From positions 1-64,000 of the forward strand of contig JASANZ010002221.1 of assembly GCA_030849805.1 (NCBI GenBank): a stretch of 64,000 nt of DNA. Reading direction: 5' to 3'. The notes beneath the pieces were generated by a model that ran no database searches, was not told where the DNA came from, and saw nothing but the letters and a program-made list of their open reading frames with translations. Position numbers and translations under genes: made by a program. Numbering within the stretch: the stretch's first letter is position 1; each line of letters opens with the position of its first letter. Source of the DNA: Sergeia podlipaevii (lineage: Eukaryota > Euglenozoa > Kinetoplastea > Trypanosomatida > Trypanosomatidae). Below, piece by piece: positions 37,502 to 48,900 of the stretch.

Positions 37502-38466
37502 GACCAGTCATTAACAATATTTGGTGAATGAGTTAGCCTCTGCTACCGTTTCACAGCAAAGCAGATGAGCAGTAAATTTAGAAATAAAAAAAAAAGTAAA
37601 GAAATGCCCTCTACTTGTGCCGTCAGCCACCAAGCTTTATGAGAGAGAGAAAAGGAAGGAAAGAAAGAGAAGCCTCTATAAATAATGCAAACAGTGTTCC
37701 TCACAATGAGCACAGTTTATAAGTGCACTCTAAAATGCTAGTGAAGACAAAAAAGAATCCGGAAGTCACAAAAACAAAAGTGGAGGTACAAACAGAATAA
37801 TAAATATAGACCTGAAAAAAAAAATATGATAATAACATAAAACACATGTTGCAAGGTTCTGTTCCACAAAAATATGATATGGCCACAGGTGCATCTGGCA
37901 AAAGCAAAAGAAAAGATTTCGGTAATCAAAAAAGGTGTTTACAAGAAAGATAGAGAACATACACAATTAGTTTTTTAAAAAATACAAACAAACTCAAGAA
38001 GAAGAGGAAACAAAGAGCGACATAGTAATAGAACTGGATCCCCCTTGATCAACAGGGCTCCACTCCAAGATGAAAAGGCAATCCATATCAACCGTTATAC
38101 CTTGCTTGGATTCATCATCATCATCATCATCATCAACAAATCCATCTCTTCATAATTTCCCCAATTTTCATCTCTTTCGTTCTCTGTATCACAATTCTAT
38201 GCACCTCGGTCATACAACAGCAATACCCCCATAGAGTGACAAGAATGCATGTGGTGACCCCCCCACCCCCTTCAAAAGTAAAAAAATAATAATAGTGACG
38301 GAGACGACAGGTCGTTTGTTGTTGTTGTTGTTGTTGTTGATGTGGGTCGCAAGTTCCAGTGGCACCGCCATCGCTAGCTCGGAGACGTGCGATGTGTTCT
38401 AGCGTCTTCTACGATGCACGCAACTTCTGTCCTTTTCATTCATTTTCGCACGCCCTTTTACCCCCT
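37502..38466. other. intergenic region with trinucleotide microsatellites
   Basis: About 965 bases, AT-rich. Contains an uninterrupted TCA-type trinucleotide run at about 38112-38134 and a GTT run at about 38317-38339. Overlapping small minus-strand frames at 37701-37966 are F-rich translations and are rejected. Holds the 3' UTR of SPT6. Confidence 0.45.
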
Positions 38467-41400
38467 TTATGTGTAGGCAATGGCATGTCGCTTCACTGTT
38501 TCGCTAACGTGCTCGGCATTGCGGCACTCCACCCATTTGAACTGTGCTGGTGTGGCGCCGCCACTAGGAAATGGCAGGCGCACATAGATGCTGTTGTCCG
38601 TCACGTGAAGGCGGAAACGATGCTCGCGGCCTCCACCTCGAGTAAAAACGCGGTATAAGGGAGGCTTTGACTGCTGTCCAGTTTCAGCAAAGACGTACGC
38701 GAACGTGCGGCCGTTGTGTTCCTGGTCCACAAGAGCAGCAGGAACATCGCGGGTTGTTTCTTCAAAACGACGATGCTGGCGGATCGTCATGACGCGCTCC
38801 ACCATCGGGGCAATAAAGATGCTGATAAACTCATCGACATCCTCGAACTCGCGGGTCTGGTCTACCACGCTGTCGCGCAGCTTATAATAAACAGTACCAT
38901 TGGGCCTGCGCTCCTCACTGATCATCCAGTTGCTTGTGCAGTTAGACCCCACCTTGACCACGCACACTGCCTTGTTGTAGCGGCCCGAAGCGGGCCGCAG
39001 CAGTACTTCGCCAATTTCCTTGTCCCGCAGCAGCTCATTAGCGCGCACATTCGACACGTCACGAAAGAGAGGATGGCGGAAGATCTTCGTAGCAAATATT
39101 AGTGCGTCACGCTCCAACTGCACTGTGTTAAGGGAGTTGACACTGCTCGCCACATCCCTAACCATCGCAGCATACGACGGAACGTCAGCGTTTGCACCTG
39201 CAGCGGCTGCGCTGCCATTTAGCAGCTCCACATCACGCGCGCGGCACCACTTCACCTGCAGCTCGCAGTGATGCCAGCTGCAGCCCGTCACAATCCCATG
39301 AATGACAGAGCCACGGCGCAGCCACTGCGGAGCATCGTGACGTGCACCCGAGCTGTCACTTGGCTTGCCGCGCTGACGCTCCTCCCTTTCCGCCTCGAGC
39401 GCGCGCACGTGTTCAAGCAGTTCAATCCTCACTTCCTCATCAGGCACGTCGGCGGCAGAGAGAAAGGCCCCCATATCACGCGCAGTAGCAATGCGCACGC
39501 CGGGTGAAGCGCCACCGCGGACACCAAGGACTGTACCGGTGGTGTGATCTCCCTCGCGCACAATGAATGAGTTGCTGATGCCGCTCGCTGCAGACGCAGA
39601 CGTCAGTGCGGCACCAGGGGCGGCATCCTGCTTCCGAAGAAATATCATGCCAGTCACAAAGAGCATCATCTCCTTCGTGGAGAGGCGGCGGTATGGGCGA
39701 CGAAGGTGCGACGCGCCAAATGCGGTCATCTCTTCAAGCACTAACTCCACCTCACGCTCTCCGAATGCCTCAAAAGGCAGCACCACACGTCCCTCACGTG
39801 CCCCTGCGCGCATCTTCGTGGTGAGCTCACGCTGCGGTACGTTAAGGTCAATCACGTGGCGCTTGCCGTCCTCGTTCGCAATGGTGCATAAGTCAGAGAC
39901 GGCCACCACTCCGGCATCAGGACGGCGCAGTGCGGCCTCTGCAGCAAAGGTTGCCGCAGCATACCACTGCAAAGGGATGAGAGTCTGATCGAGCGGGTGC
40001 CACACACTGCGGCCATACTCCTCCGTACTCCCTAAAGATTCTGGGGGGCCGACGCGCAGTCCACCTGCCGCACTTGTCGCCACGCGAGAGCCAAACATCT
40101 CGTCAATGAAGTGAAGGACGTCGGCTCTACTCCTGAAGGTAGTACTGTCGATGCAAGTCGCCAGCTTGCGGGCTCTCGTGGGCCCAAGCCCTCCAAGAAA
40201 CTGCAGCACAGCGACACTGTTGGGTCTGCGTGCGCAGTCATCTAGCCACATACCACAGCCCGCCACCCACAACGACATCTCCCAGCACAAACGTCTGTAG
40301 AGCGTCGCCTGTTGCTCTGTTGAGCCTGACAACGTGGAGCCGGTGCCACACAGCTGCAGAACAGTACGCTTGGCATCGAACAAGGTGCAGAGAGTATTCA
40401 AAGGATCCTGCACGCTCCGTGCAAGTCCAACGGTCGTGCGCAGAAGCTCATCTGTTGCGGGCATCTCACGGTCGGCAAAATGCGTCACTGCACAGAAGCG
40501 TGCAACGTCTGGGGCGGCCCAGACAACAGGTACGTCGCGACGAAGAGAGACGCGCACACGCTCTCGCAGAAAGCGCTGTAGCGTACGCATGAGGTCGAGC
40601 GAGCGCGCACTGGAAGCGGCCACGGCGAGCACACTCGGAGTGCACTGAGCGAACAACTTCTCCAGCTGGATATGTTGCACGAGAGCAGCTGAGCGACCGC
40701 TAGCAGTGTTCATTGCGCAGTCAACCCAGCGGGTAGACCCAATCACTGTACCATACTCGTCAATAAAGCAGAAACACGTGACAGCGTTGTCGCCACGGTA
40801 CGCCGCGCAAACACGACTGCGCAGCCTTGAAGTGAGCGCAGCTGTGCTGCCGACAACTGTGGGGAGAGCCTCCACAACGTTCCACTCCGGTTCCCACACA
40901 AGCGCCTCTGGATCGTAGTCTTGGAGGCACAGAGTGGTAGGCTCGTAAGGGCCCTGAGAGCACAAAATAGAGAGCCGCTGAACGCCAAGAAGATCTGACT
41001 GATACCGCGCATTATGAAGCAGCTCGGACTTGACGCATGGCACAAGACTGTCAATCAAGTGTACCACCAGCAGCTCCATCCCCGCCTCGCGCTCGCGGCT
41101 CCAGTCGTCATCCTCAGTGGATGGACGGCGATATAGCTGGTTAACGTTGAGGATGCGGCGGACCAAATCAGCGTCCACCACATAGAAGAGCTCCACCTTG
41201 CCTTGCCGCTCCATATGCAAAAAGTCGAGGTACTGGTGTGGGTGCTCTACGAGGAAGCTTGCGATCGGGTACACATCATCGCGGCGGTTGACGCACTTGT
41301 GTGCCACGATGAGGTCACCTTCTGCGCAAAACAGATCAATGACACGCTTGCGAAGAACTGGAAGCTTAGCAAACTCCTCCACAATCACGTCCTTGAAGAG

Positions 41401-42906
41401 ACGTATAATAGCATCCCCAGATCGGCCTACACGGTTGCCTACCTCCCTTGACCAGTCGTGCAAAGGCATCGAGTGCGTAGCGCAAAGATGAATGGGAGTG
41501 TTTTCCTCCAGGTTCTCCTGGTACTGCAGGGCGGTAATGCTAAATTCTTCATAGTACTCATCAAGCCCCTGCTTGCGGAGACGATAGAGAGCAGTGCTCG
41601 GCTTGGGGGCAAGAAGATTCTGCACGAATGAATGCCAGATCCCAGCCTCCACTGCGCTCTCAAACACAGTAGCGGCGAGAACAGCCCTCTGGTCCTGAAC
41701 ACTCGCCTCTGGGTGATCGCGCAGCATCAGCAGCATTTGCTGTCTCCGGTACTCAAGCTGGTGGCAGAGAGCGTCTAGCTCGAGAATACGCACCAGCAAG
41801 CGTCCAAGCTCCAGAAAGCATGGCTTGCGCTGTGCATAGTCGACGCCAGTGCCACGGTTCTCACGCCACATAGGATCACCATCACCTATGGAGCGATTTC
41901 CAAAGAAACTAAAGCCGACGTATGACGCGGAGACATAAGGCCGTTGATGGCGACCAGTACGGCGACTGTATGCATAAGACGGTACTGGGACAATACGCTC
42001 CGCCGCGTCCAACAACGGCGAGTTATCCAGTAAGGCACACAGAAGAGGATGCAGAGGTGTTTGCTCGTACATCATCAACTGAGCAGGCTCCACGTGGTCG
42101 ATCGTCATGCGCTCAAGCGCATAAGACACAGCGACTAAAACAGGATCATCCGCAATCTCCACGTGAGGGCGATTGGCAAGCGCACGAATACGCGTGTTGT
42201 GTGCGAGTGGCTGACCAGGGCACCGCAGTTGTCGCAGCACCCAGTAGGCCTCATGCTCCAGTGGCAGCTTGTACACGTATCCACCTGGGAGTGGGCGTGG
42301 TCCGAGTCCAGGACGTTTTTCTGCGTCAGCAATCTCCTTGAAGCGCTCAGGAAGCTCATCTGCCGCAACTGCTTCCTCGTTGCTACCCAAACCAACGCGA
42401 CCCAGCTCAAGCTCGACCGCCGTTACCTGTGGAGGTCCATGCGTGCTTTCCTCCTCTTCCTCCGCTCCCTTCCTTGATTCAGGCTGAGGCAGCGGCGCGG
42501 AGCCGGTGTTGTTGATCCAGTCCAAGAACTCACGATCAAGATCAAATGTGTCCTCGTGCTCGTCCTCGTAGTCGTCTAGATTTTCCTCATCCTCTTCGTC
42601 GGATGGCCCGCTTTCGTACACGATGCCCTCCCCGCGCAGTTCGCGCGCTTCTCTTAGCAGCCTCTTGCGCTCCTTGCGCTCATGTGCCAGTTCTGCAGCC
42701 GTACGAATACGGTTTTTGCCAGTCTCGCTGCCCTCCGCACGGTCATCCTTCTCCTCAGCGGGGAAGCTAAACATTACCTCCATGAAGGTCTCATGAAGAC
42801 GGTCAAGAGTGAGAGAAGGGTCGGTCAGACTAGACACCCACATAGCGCCGGCCAGAACATCCTCGATGCAGGTCGCACCTCCACTAGTCACGTTTTCAGA
42901 GTTCAT
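38467..42906 (-). CDS. SPT6: transcription elongation factor SPT6
   Basis: 1479 residues, the usual size. An acidic N-terminus (SDEEDEENLDDYEDEHEDTFD, about 100-120) precedes the Tex-like helical core. A YqgF/RuvC-like region follows (about 680-800, with VIGSTRWVDCAMNTASGRS), then a helix-hairpin-helix (LGGLGPTRARKLATCID, about 905-925), a death-like region, an S1 domain (GSVIHGIVTGCSWHHCELQV) and a C-terminal SH2 region with the arginine motif VLLRPASGRYNKAV. SPT6 is a histone chaperone that travels with RNA polymerase II; in trypanosomatids it would act in polycistronic transcription. Start MNSENVTSGG is the first ATG of the frame and lies at the edge of AT-rich DNA. Confidence 0.95.
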   Translation of the reverse strand: MNSENVTSGGATCIEDVLAGAMWVSSLTDPSLTLDRLHETFMEVMFSFPAEEKDDRAEGSETGKNRIRTAAELAHERKERKRLLREARELRGEGIVYESGPSDEEDEENLDDYEDEHEDTFDLDREFLDWINNTGSAPLPQPESRKGAEEEEESTHGPPQVTAVELELGRVGLGSNEEAVAADELPERFKEIADAEKRPGLGPRPLPGGYVYKLPLEHEAYWVLRQLRCPGQPLAHNTRIRALANRPHVEIADDPVLVAVSYALERMTIDHVEPAQLMMYEQTPLHPLLCALLDNSPLLDAAERIVPVPSYAYSRRTGRHQRPYVSASYVGFSFFGNRSIGDGDPMWRENRGTGVDYAQRKPCFLELGRLLVRILELDALCHQLEYRRQQMLLMLRDHPEASVQDQRAVLAATVFESAVEAGIWHSFVQNLLAPKPSTALYRLRKQGLDEYYEEFSITALQYQENLEENTPIHLCATHSMPLHDWSREVGNRVGRSGDAIIRLFKDVIVEEFAKLPVLRKRVIDLFCAEGDLIVAHKCVNRRDDVYPIASFLVEHPHQYLDFLHMERQGKVELFYVVDADLVRRILNVNQLYRRPSTEDDDWSREREAGMELLVVHLIDSLVPCVKSELLHNARYQSDLLGVQRLSILCSQGPYEPTTLCLQDYDPEALVWEPEWNVVEALPTVVGSTAALTSRLRSRVCAAYRGDNAVTCFCFIDEYGTVIGSTRWVDCAMNTASGRSAALVQHIQLEKLFAQCTPSVLAVAASSARSLDLMRTLQRFLRERVRVSLRRDVPVVWAAPDVARFCAVTHFADREMPATDELLRTTVGLARSVQDPLNTLCTLFDAKRTVLQLCGTGSTLSGSTEQQATLYRRLCWEMSLWVAGCGMWLDDCARRPNSVAVLQFLGGLGPTRARKLATCIDSTTFRSRADVLHFIDEMFGSRVATSAAGGLRVGPPESLGSTEEYGRSVWHPLDQTLIPLQWYAAATFAAEAALRRPDAGVVAVSDLCTIANEDGKRHVIDLNVPQRELTTKMRAGAREGRVVLPFEAFGEREVELVLEEMTAFGASHLRRPYRRLSTKEMMLFVTGMIFLRKQDAAPGAALTSASAASGISNSFIVREGDHTTGTVLGVRGGASPGVRIATARDMGAFLSAADVPDEEVRIELLEHVRALEAEREERQRGKPSDSSGARHDAPQWLRRGSVIHGIVTGCSWHHCELQVKWCRARDVELLNGSAAAAGANADVPSYAAMVRDVASSVNSLNTVQLERDALIFATKIFRHPLFRDVSNVRANELLRDKEIGEVLLRPASGRYNKAVCVVKVGSNCTSNWMISEERRPNGTVYYKLRDSVVDQTREFEDVDEFISIFIAPMVERVMTIRQHRRFEETTRDVPAALVDQEHNGRTFAYVFAETGQQSKPPLYRVFTRGGGREHRFRLHVTDNSIYVRLPFPSGGATPAQFKWVECRNAEHVSETVKRHAIAYT

Positions 42907-44158
42907 GTTCCTAGAAATTCTTCCTCAGATACTTCCCTTTTTTTAATTGCTTTTAAGCACACAATCTCGAACAGAGCTGACGACAAGCAGTACCTTGTAT
43001 ACAAAATCAAAATTATAAACAGCTAATAACAATGGAGCTACTGAAGTACACCACCACACTTACAAAAAAAAAAAGCGTTTGGCTACAAATTGCAAAAATG
43101 GAAAAAAAAGAAATTGGACGTAAATAAATAAGCAGAAGGCAGTAACCAGAACAATCAAAAAATTTTACTCAAGAAAAAAGCAACACCCCTCAAAAAAACA
43201 CGAGACACAAAGGGCAACACCACAAAGCGTCCGCATAGCGCCGCTTGCTACGGCATCGCGGACAGCTCTGCTCCCTATAGTGGTGGAAAAGTGTTGTACT
43301 AATTGTTTGGATTATTTCAAAGCAGCACCAAATAGTGACCGTTGCACAAAGGAAGTTTAAAAAATGAAAAAGAAAAGAAATGGAAGGGCATAAATACTTA
43401 TAATAGTATTTAATGATAAAGAAAAGAGAAGTATCAGTTTGAAAAGAGTGATTGCAGCATTTTTTTTTTTAAGAAGGGCATATATACAACCACTGGTGAC
43501 GTCACTCATGCACAGCAGCAGCAGTAGCAGCGCGAGAGGAGGACTACCAACACAAGGTATCACGCAAGAAACAAAAAAGTATACATGTGCATGATTTCAT
43601 GGTAGTTCCTAGGTTGCTTTCCCAAACAAGCGCACGTGTATTGAAAAAATCGCAAAAAGGAAAAAAAAAACATGAATGCCAATATTGACTCTATAGATAT
43701 GTAACATATGAAAGAAAAGCAAGCAATTACGAGAGAGAACAAACAAACAAAAAGTAAAGCATCCGTACATAGTGTTCCCTTCTATTCCCAACTTCACCTC
43801 TCTCAGCACTCAAAAAGATGAGGCATATTTTACAAATAACAACATTGTGTGCCTGGATTCGCAAGAGTGATTTCGTTGCCCCCATTAAAGCAAGCAAAAA
43901 TAAATAAATAAATCAGTTCCTTTGTCACTTATTCCAGAATTGTTGTTCGCAGCAGTGTGAAACCCACTAGATAAACATGCTTTCAAAAAATCATTTTAAG
44001 AAATGAATCACTGTCAGGCTTCCAATTGTTCTATATCAATACGTTTGTACGTGTGTATGTATGTATGTATATATGTATGTATGTATGTATGCATACTGCT
44101 GCAATTATCGTTTCAAACAACAGCAAAAGATAAAGAATATGAGGCTCATAGATGAGCA
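42907..44158. other. long AT-rich intergenic region
   Basis: 1.25 kb. Mostly A-rich on the plus strand. Small minus-strand frames at 43357-43809 give F- and S-rich peptides and are rejected. A GTAT-type tetranucleotide repeat lies near the 3' end of the giant gene. No RNA gene seen. Confidence 0.4.
44047..44094. repeat. GTAT tetranucleotide microsatellite
   Basis: A run of GTAT units interrupted by one TATA step, about 48 bases, in the probable 3' UTR of the giant repeat gene. Confidence 0.8.
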
Positions 44159-45870
44159 CTACTTCGGTTGAGTGCCATTGTTACTGCTATTCTCAATCTG
44201 TGGTACTTGGCGTACGTACTCCAGCGTAGGGATTCCTCCAGATATCGCAAGACGCTCTTGAAGCTCCGCGTACCGCTTGCGCAGCGCTCGTTCGAGATCG
44301 GCAAGCCTATCCGCCAGGATCTGCGTCTCATCTACATGACGGTGCGCAACAATGTAAATGTCTGTCGAAACAGGGCCATCCTGCACGCCCCTGTGAATGA
44401 CAAGCGGTGGTGCAAAAGCGGAGTGTGGCGCAGACGCGGAGTGTGGCGCAGACGCGGAGTATGGCGCAAGAGCGGAGTGAGGCACAAGCTCCAACGGCTG
44501 GGTCTGCTGAGAGGTGGCAGTGGCAGTGTCAATAGGCACTATCTCAGGACCAGCACTCAACGCGTTCACCCCACGACCCAAAACTGTTAAACGCTTCGAT
44601 TCACCGCAATTCTCGTAGGCAGTGTACAAGAGGCTGGTCGGCTTGGCCTTGGCGCGGCTAGTTCTGGTGCGCACACGTTCATAGAGGGATGGGCGGTTAG
44701 AGCGCGGCGTAGCTGTAAGAACTTTGTAGCGCTCCTCAGCCTCCGCAATAACCAACGTATCCGGCATCTGGACCACCTTCTCTGAGAGTCCTACGTGCTC
44801 TGCGGTGTAACCAGACATGTGAGTCGTGGATGTACTGTATAACGATCGGTAGCGCTCTGTTGTAAAGAACGGCTCCAACGAGGTCTCGATTGCAGACGCA
44901 GTGCCCACTTCCAATGGAACCTTCTCCTCAGTCCTGATGCACGATGCTCCTCTTGCCTCTGCGTGCAGCGGAGCTAACTGCTCATCAGCCTCGACAACAA
45001 CAGGTATCAAAACGCGACCCAAAGAACTGCTTGGGGCCTCTTCTTCAGCCACAGCCCAAAACGCCTCCTCGTTGTCTATAAGCGGAGCAACGAAAGTTCT
45101 CAGCGAAGATTGCATCGCGGCAAGCTCCTTATGCTCTTCATGGTGCTCCACCGCCACTGCTGTCTCATCGTTAAGAGCCGCAGAGGATTCCGAAGCGCGC
45201 AGCGGGCCTCTCTGCGAGATTAGCATTCCAGTAGATAATTGAAGATAGCAAGGACCCTCGCCAGCGCCATATACAGCCAGCAATGGAACCACTGCTTGCT
45301 CTGTGACACGTCCACGCTCTCTTCCAAGAAACTTGGTAAGCTGGTGGATGAGTTTACTCTCCTCTCCCGCCGAAAACTGCATACAAGCCGGCACTTCTTC
45401 TACCGTTTGATAGGCTTTCCTGACTGGAACATGAGAAGCCCACGACAGCGACACCGGATCCGCGGTCTCCGTGGCGTGATGCTCTTCCCAGTACGGCACA
45501 CAACAGGTAGCCCAGATGCGGTCAAAGTGCTTCTCAGCCGAAACACAAAGCGGAGGCACCGCAACGAACTCACAACATTGAAAGACTTCCTCTGGAGAAA
45601 CTATTGTCGGACACATCGCATCACTCCATTCAAGTGGCCTAAGAGGTGCTTCATATCGTTTGGCAAGAGGTACCTCTTTGCCCCTTTCAAGACTGTATTC
45701 ACTAGCAACCTCCACCTTTTGCCCCAGAGGCCTGGGTGAAACAACAGGGCTGTACATAGCAGGCTCTTCCACGGAGACCACAAAATGCCTCCTCGGCGAT
45801 TCGGCAGCGTCCCCAGCGGCCTGACGCATCCTGCGCTCCAGAGGCTTGGGTGAAACAACAGGGCTGTACA
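44159..45870 (-). CDS. C-terminal part of giant FAZ1-like repeat protein 1 (separated by an assembly N)
   Basis: The frame is open from the N at 45871 down to the stop at 44159 (about 570 codons) and continues the protein of the next entry. Directly after the N it reads YSPVVSPKPLERRMRQ, the same tandem repeat that ends the upstream piece. The segment is mostly polar and acidic and looks disordered. It includes a tryptophan-containing stretch (FDRIWATCCVPYWEEH) and an 18-bp tandem repeat coding SASAPH-type units near its end. The final 60 residues form a charged helix (LADLERALRKRYAELQERL). The ATG at 45829 lies within a repeat unit and is not a real start. Confidence 0.8.
44418..44489 (-). 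repeat. 18-bp tandem repeat, four copies
   Basis: Four consecutive 18-base units of the form GCGGAGTGTGGCGCAGAC on the plus strand, the last two diverged. They code for four hexapeptides of the SASAPH type near the C-terminus of the giant protein. Confidence 0.85.
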
Positions 45871-45942
45871 NGATTCGGCAGCGTCTCCAGCGGCCTGGCG
45901 CATCCTACGCTCCAGAGGCTTGGGTGAAGCAACGGGACCGTA
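45720..45942 (-). repeat. 114-bp (38-residue) tandem repeat interrupted by an N
   Basis: Units begin at the Tyr codons of YGPVASPKPLERR (45942), YSPVVSPKPLERR (45868) and YSPVVSPRPLGQK (45754). The last two starts are exactly 114 bases apart. The first unit is cut after 71 bases by the N at 45871. If its length is the same, 41 bases or 41 plus whole units are missing there. Confidence 0.8.
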
Positions 45943-48900
45943 CAGAGCAGCTTCAACTACATCCGTCACGGTGTGCTCCACTGGTGGAACGTAGGCCTCA
46001 GATATGTGACGCCTGAGCGGATGCGGCGATAGGTGGTCGCTGGGCTGGAGAGGCACCTCGTCTGCCTGTTGAACATGCGTGTGAATGGGAGACTCGGACA
46101 CGTGAGCAGTCTGTAAATAGTAACGCATAAATTCGCTAAGGAGGTCATTGAAGGCTTGTTTCTGTGCGTACTCAATATCCTCACGAAGCTTATCTTCCTC
46201 AATGGCTATTTCAAGCAACTGAGGTGCCCAGTGCTGCTCGGAGCTGTACTCGCTCTCATCACCCTTATGCCCTGGTAGCGTATCACGATGTAGAGGATGG
46301 CGAAGCTCCCAACCGTAGGACTCAACAATTGGTGGTGCGTTGGTTTCCTCTGCGGTTGATGAGTAGGCGCGCAGTGCTTCAGGGTCGCTGTGTGTGTGAT
46401 TGCCGCCTTCTTCCCCTACAGAGTGGTCGCAGATGCAGTAGGGATAGTGATGGAGAAGCATGTAGTCATACAGCTCCCACGTCGCTGGAAAAGAGTAGCG
46501 TGTCATGCAATCTTCAATACTCTCGCGAGTGCCAGGCACAGACCCCGGAAGCATGTAGTGGATCAGCATACTGTCCTCCTCTAGCGGCACCTCAGAGAGT
46601 ACTCCGGGAGTACTTTCCTCCTTGGAGAGATGCATCAAAGCGAGCGCGTTCAACACATCTTCCTTGAAACGGCGACGCAGTTCTGGTCTCTCGTCTTGAA
46701 GAATCATCCTCCACGCGGGTCCGTCAAATTGCATGGTAAAGCAACGTCCAACAACATCCACATCATCACTTGGCAAAGCATTCTCCTTGTTAAACCAACG
46801 ACGATGCGGGTATGGAACCTCGTCAAGAGAGCTCGAAGGTTTTAATGTCTTCTCCTTAGGCACCGGTGGTTTGCCCATCTCTTCAAGCGAACTGAGACCT
46901 TGTAGATCTCGGTACACCCGGCGGGTCTCCCGAAGTGGGTCAGCATCGACCATCTCGTCAATCTGCGCCGACGTCACAGAATCAGGATGGCGCAAAACGT
47001 AACTCATCAGCACTCCATCTCCGTACGTGTACGCATCCAAGCTGACCACACCGTCCTTTTCAGAAACGCCAGTGGCGGTGACGAGATCCTGAGCAAAGGC
47101 GTGGCGCAGTGCTCTCTCATTTGCTGACACTACCAGCACCTCACGCCAAGACCCTTCAATGTAGACAGTATGAGCGCTTGTGACATCCAAAACAGAGGAC
47201 TTGGGTGCGTTCGCAGACTTGCCATTTGCGGTGGAAAACGGCTCAACACTGGACAGGCGAGTCGGCGCGAGAGAACTCTGGCGACGCTGTGTGATGCGGG
47301 TAGCAGCCTCCTCCCCAAACAGTCGCGGGTACCCGTACTCATCTACCGTTCTGCGCACCTCAGTCAAGTTTCTATCCTGTGGCAGCTCCACAAGAAAGTC
47401 CACGGTCAAAAAGTCGTTGGTTAGCACGCGCACCACGGTAACCGCCGCAGCAGGGACATGGAGAATGCCTGCGGTTTCTTCAATGAAGATACCGGTGATT
47501 TTGTGTTGGGGTACGAGCAACGTGCCTTCCTCCCACTTAACGTCCTTTTGAAGTGCCACGCGCCACTGCACAGTTGAGTGGTTCATGTACACCATCCACG
47601 TTCTCGAGAATTCATGCGCTTCGACCGCATTGACCATTTCGATTCTCGACATGATAGCTTTCTCCCCCTCCCCCTTTTGCTTCTGTCGCTGCCTCTTCTT
47701 ACTCTCACTCTCGCCTAGAGGAGAGTCTGCAGTCATGGAAGCAGCCGCCACACGGTACAGAACAAGCAACCCTTCCTTGTCTAGTCGCCATTGCACCTCC
47801 GTCACCATATCCGTAGGTAGGTGCAAGGCCTGTGCAATGTCCATGTGCAATGCCTCCACTACATCTCCAGGCACTTCACCCATCACATCAGGCCAGCTCA
47901 CGCCATCCAAGTGTACCATCAGTGGGGCATCCGGGTCACTGTTGACGCTGAGAATACTTGCCTCTAGCTCGTCCACGACGCTAACCGTGGCTGCTCTCAC
48001 AGGCATCGTATCCGCGTGGTACTTGTGATGTGTCGAGGGCGAGGAAGTAGACGCACGGTGCCGTCGATACAGTGGGTCTTCAATTGCCAAAAACTTTTCG
48101 CTCTGCATTTCAGCCGAACTGGATGTCGACAATCGCTTTGCCGCTAGTGCGCGCTGCTCCTCCTCATCCGCAGGAGACAGAACCAGCGGCTTCGCGAGTG
48201 TCTGCTTGGAAGTGCTGTAGCTCAATGAAGTGCTCGGCTCATCATGAACCAATATAGACGATAGGTGCGAAGAATTCAAGGATGCCGGGCCTGATGCCAC
48301 CTCACAGACGTTCTTGTGGGCAAGCGTAGTGAGTACATCCTCATATAGAGCCCACGTAGAGGTCATCGCGCTCTCATCCATACACATGTCAATGTGATCC
48401 TCAGTGAGCAAGCGGAGATGGCGAACAGCATACTCCATCACTAAGCAGCTGCCATCATTGTTAATGTCATCGTTTCCGGACTCCCCACCAGCTCCAGACA
48501 CTTTAATGTGTGGATAACAAGAAACAACGACAGAAAGGGGTAAGCGAAGCGCGGCAGCCACGTCACTGGAAAATGCAGCACGAAGTGCATCTTGGCGCTG
48601 AGCGACGACGGTTCCCCAGAAATCACCTTCGAAGACAATAGTGTGCTCCGTCGTCACATCTTCCGTTTGACGTGCATAGTGGGAGGTTGCTTTCGATCGA
48701 GAAAGCACCACATTTGGAGAGTATTCTTTAGCGTCAAGTGCCTTCTCCTCTACTCGGTCTTCCACGAATATATCTGTCAGAGCGTGACTGGCTGCAGGGT
48801 CACACACTTTTCCAATCTTCGTTGCCTCCAGTGTATCCAGAGCGCTACAAGACTGCGAGAATTGCCCTGCGTCATGAAGAGCCCACGTTGTTGCCATGTC

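Noticed and set aside
44418..44489. CRISPR-like array
   Set aside because: The 18-bp units are direct tandem repeats without spacers, inside a coding frame of a eukaryote.
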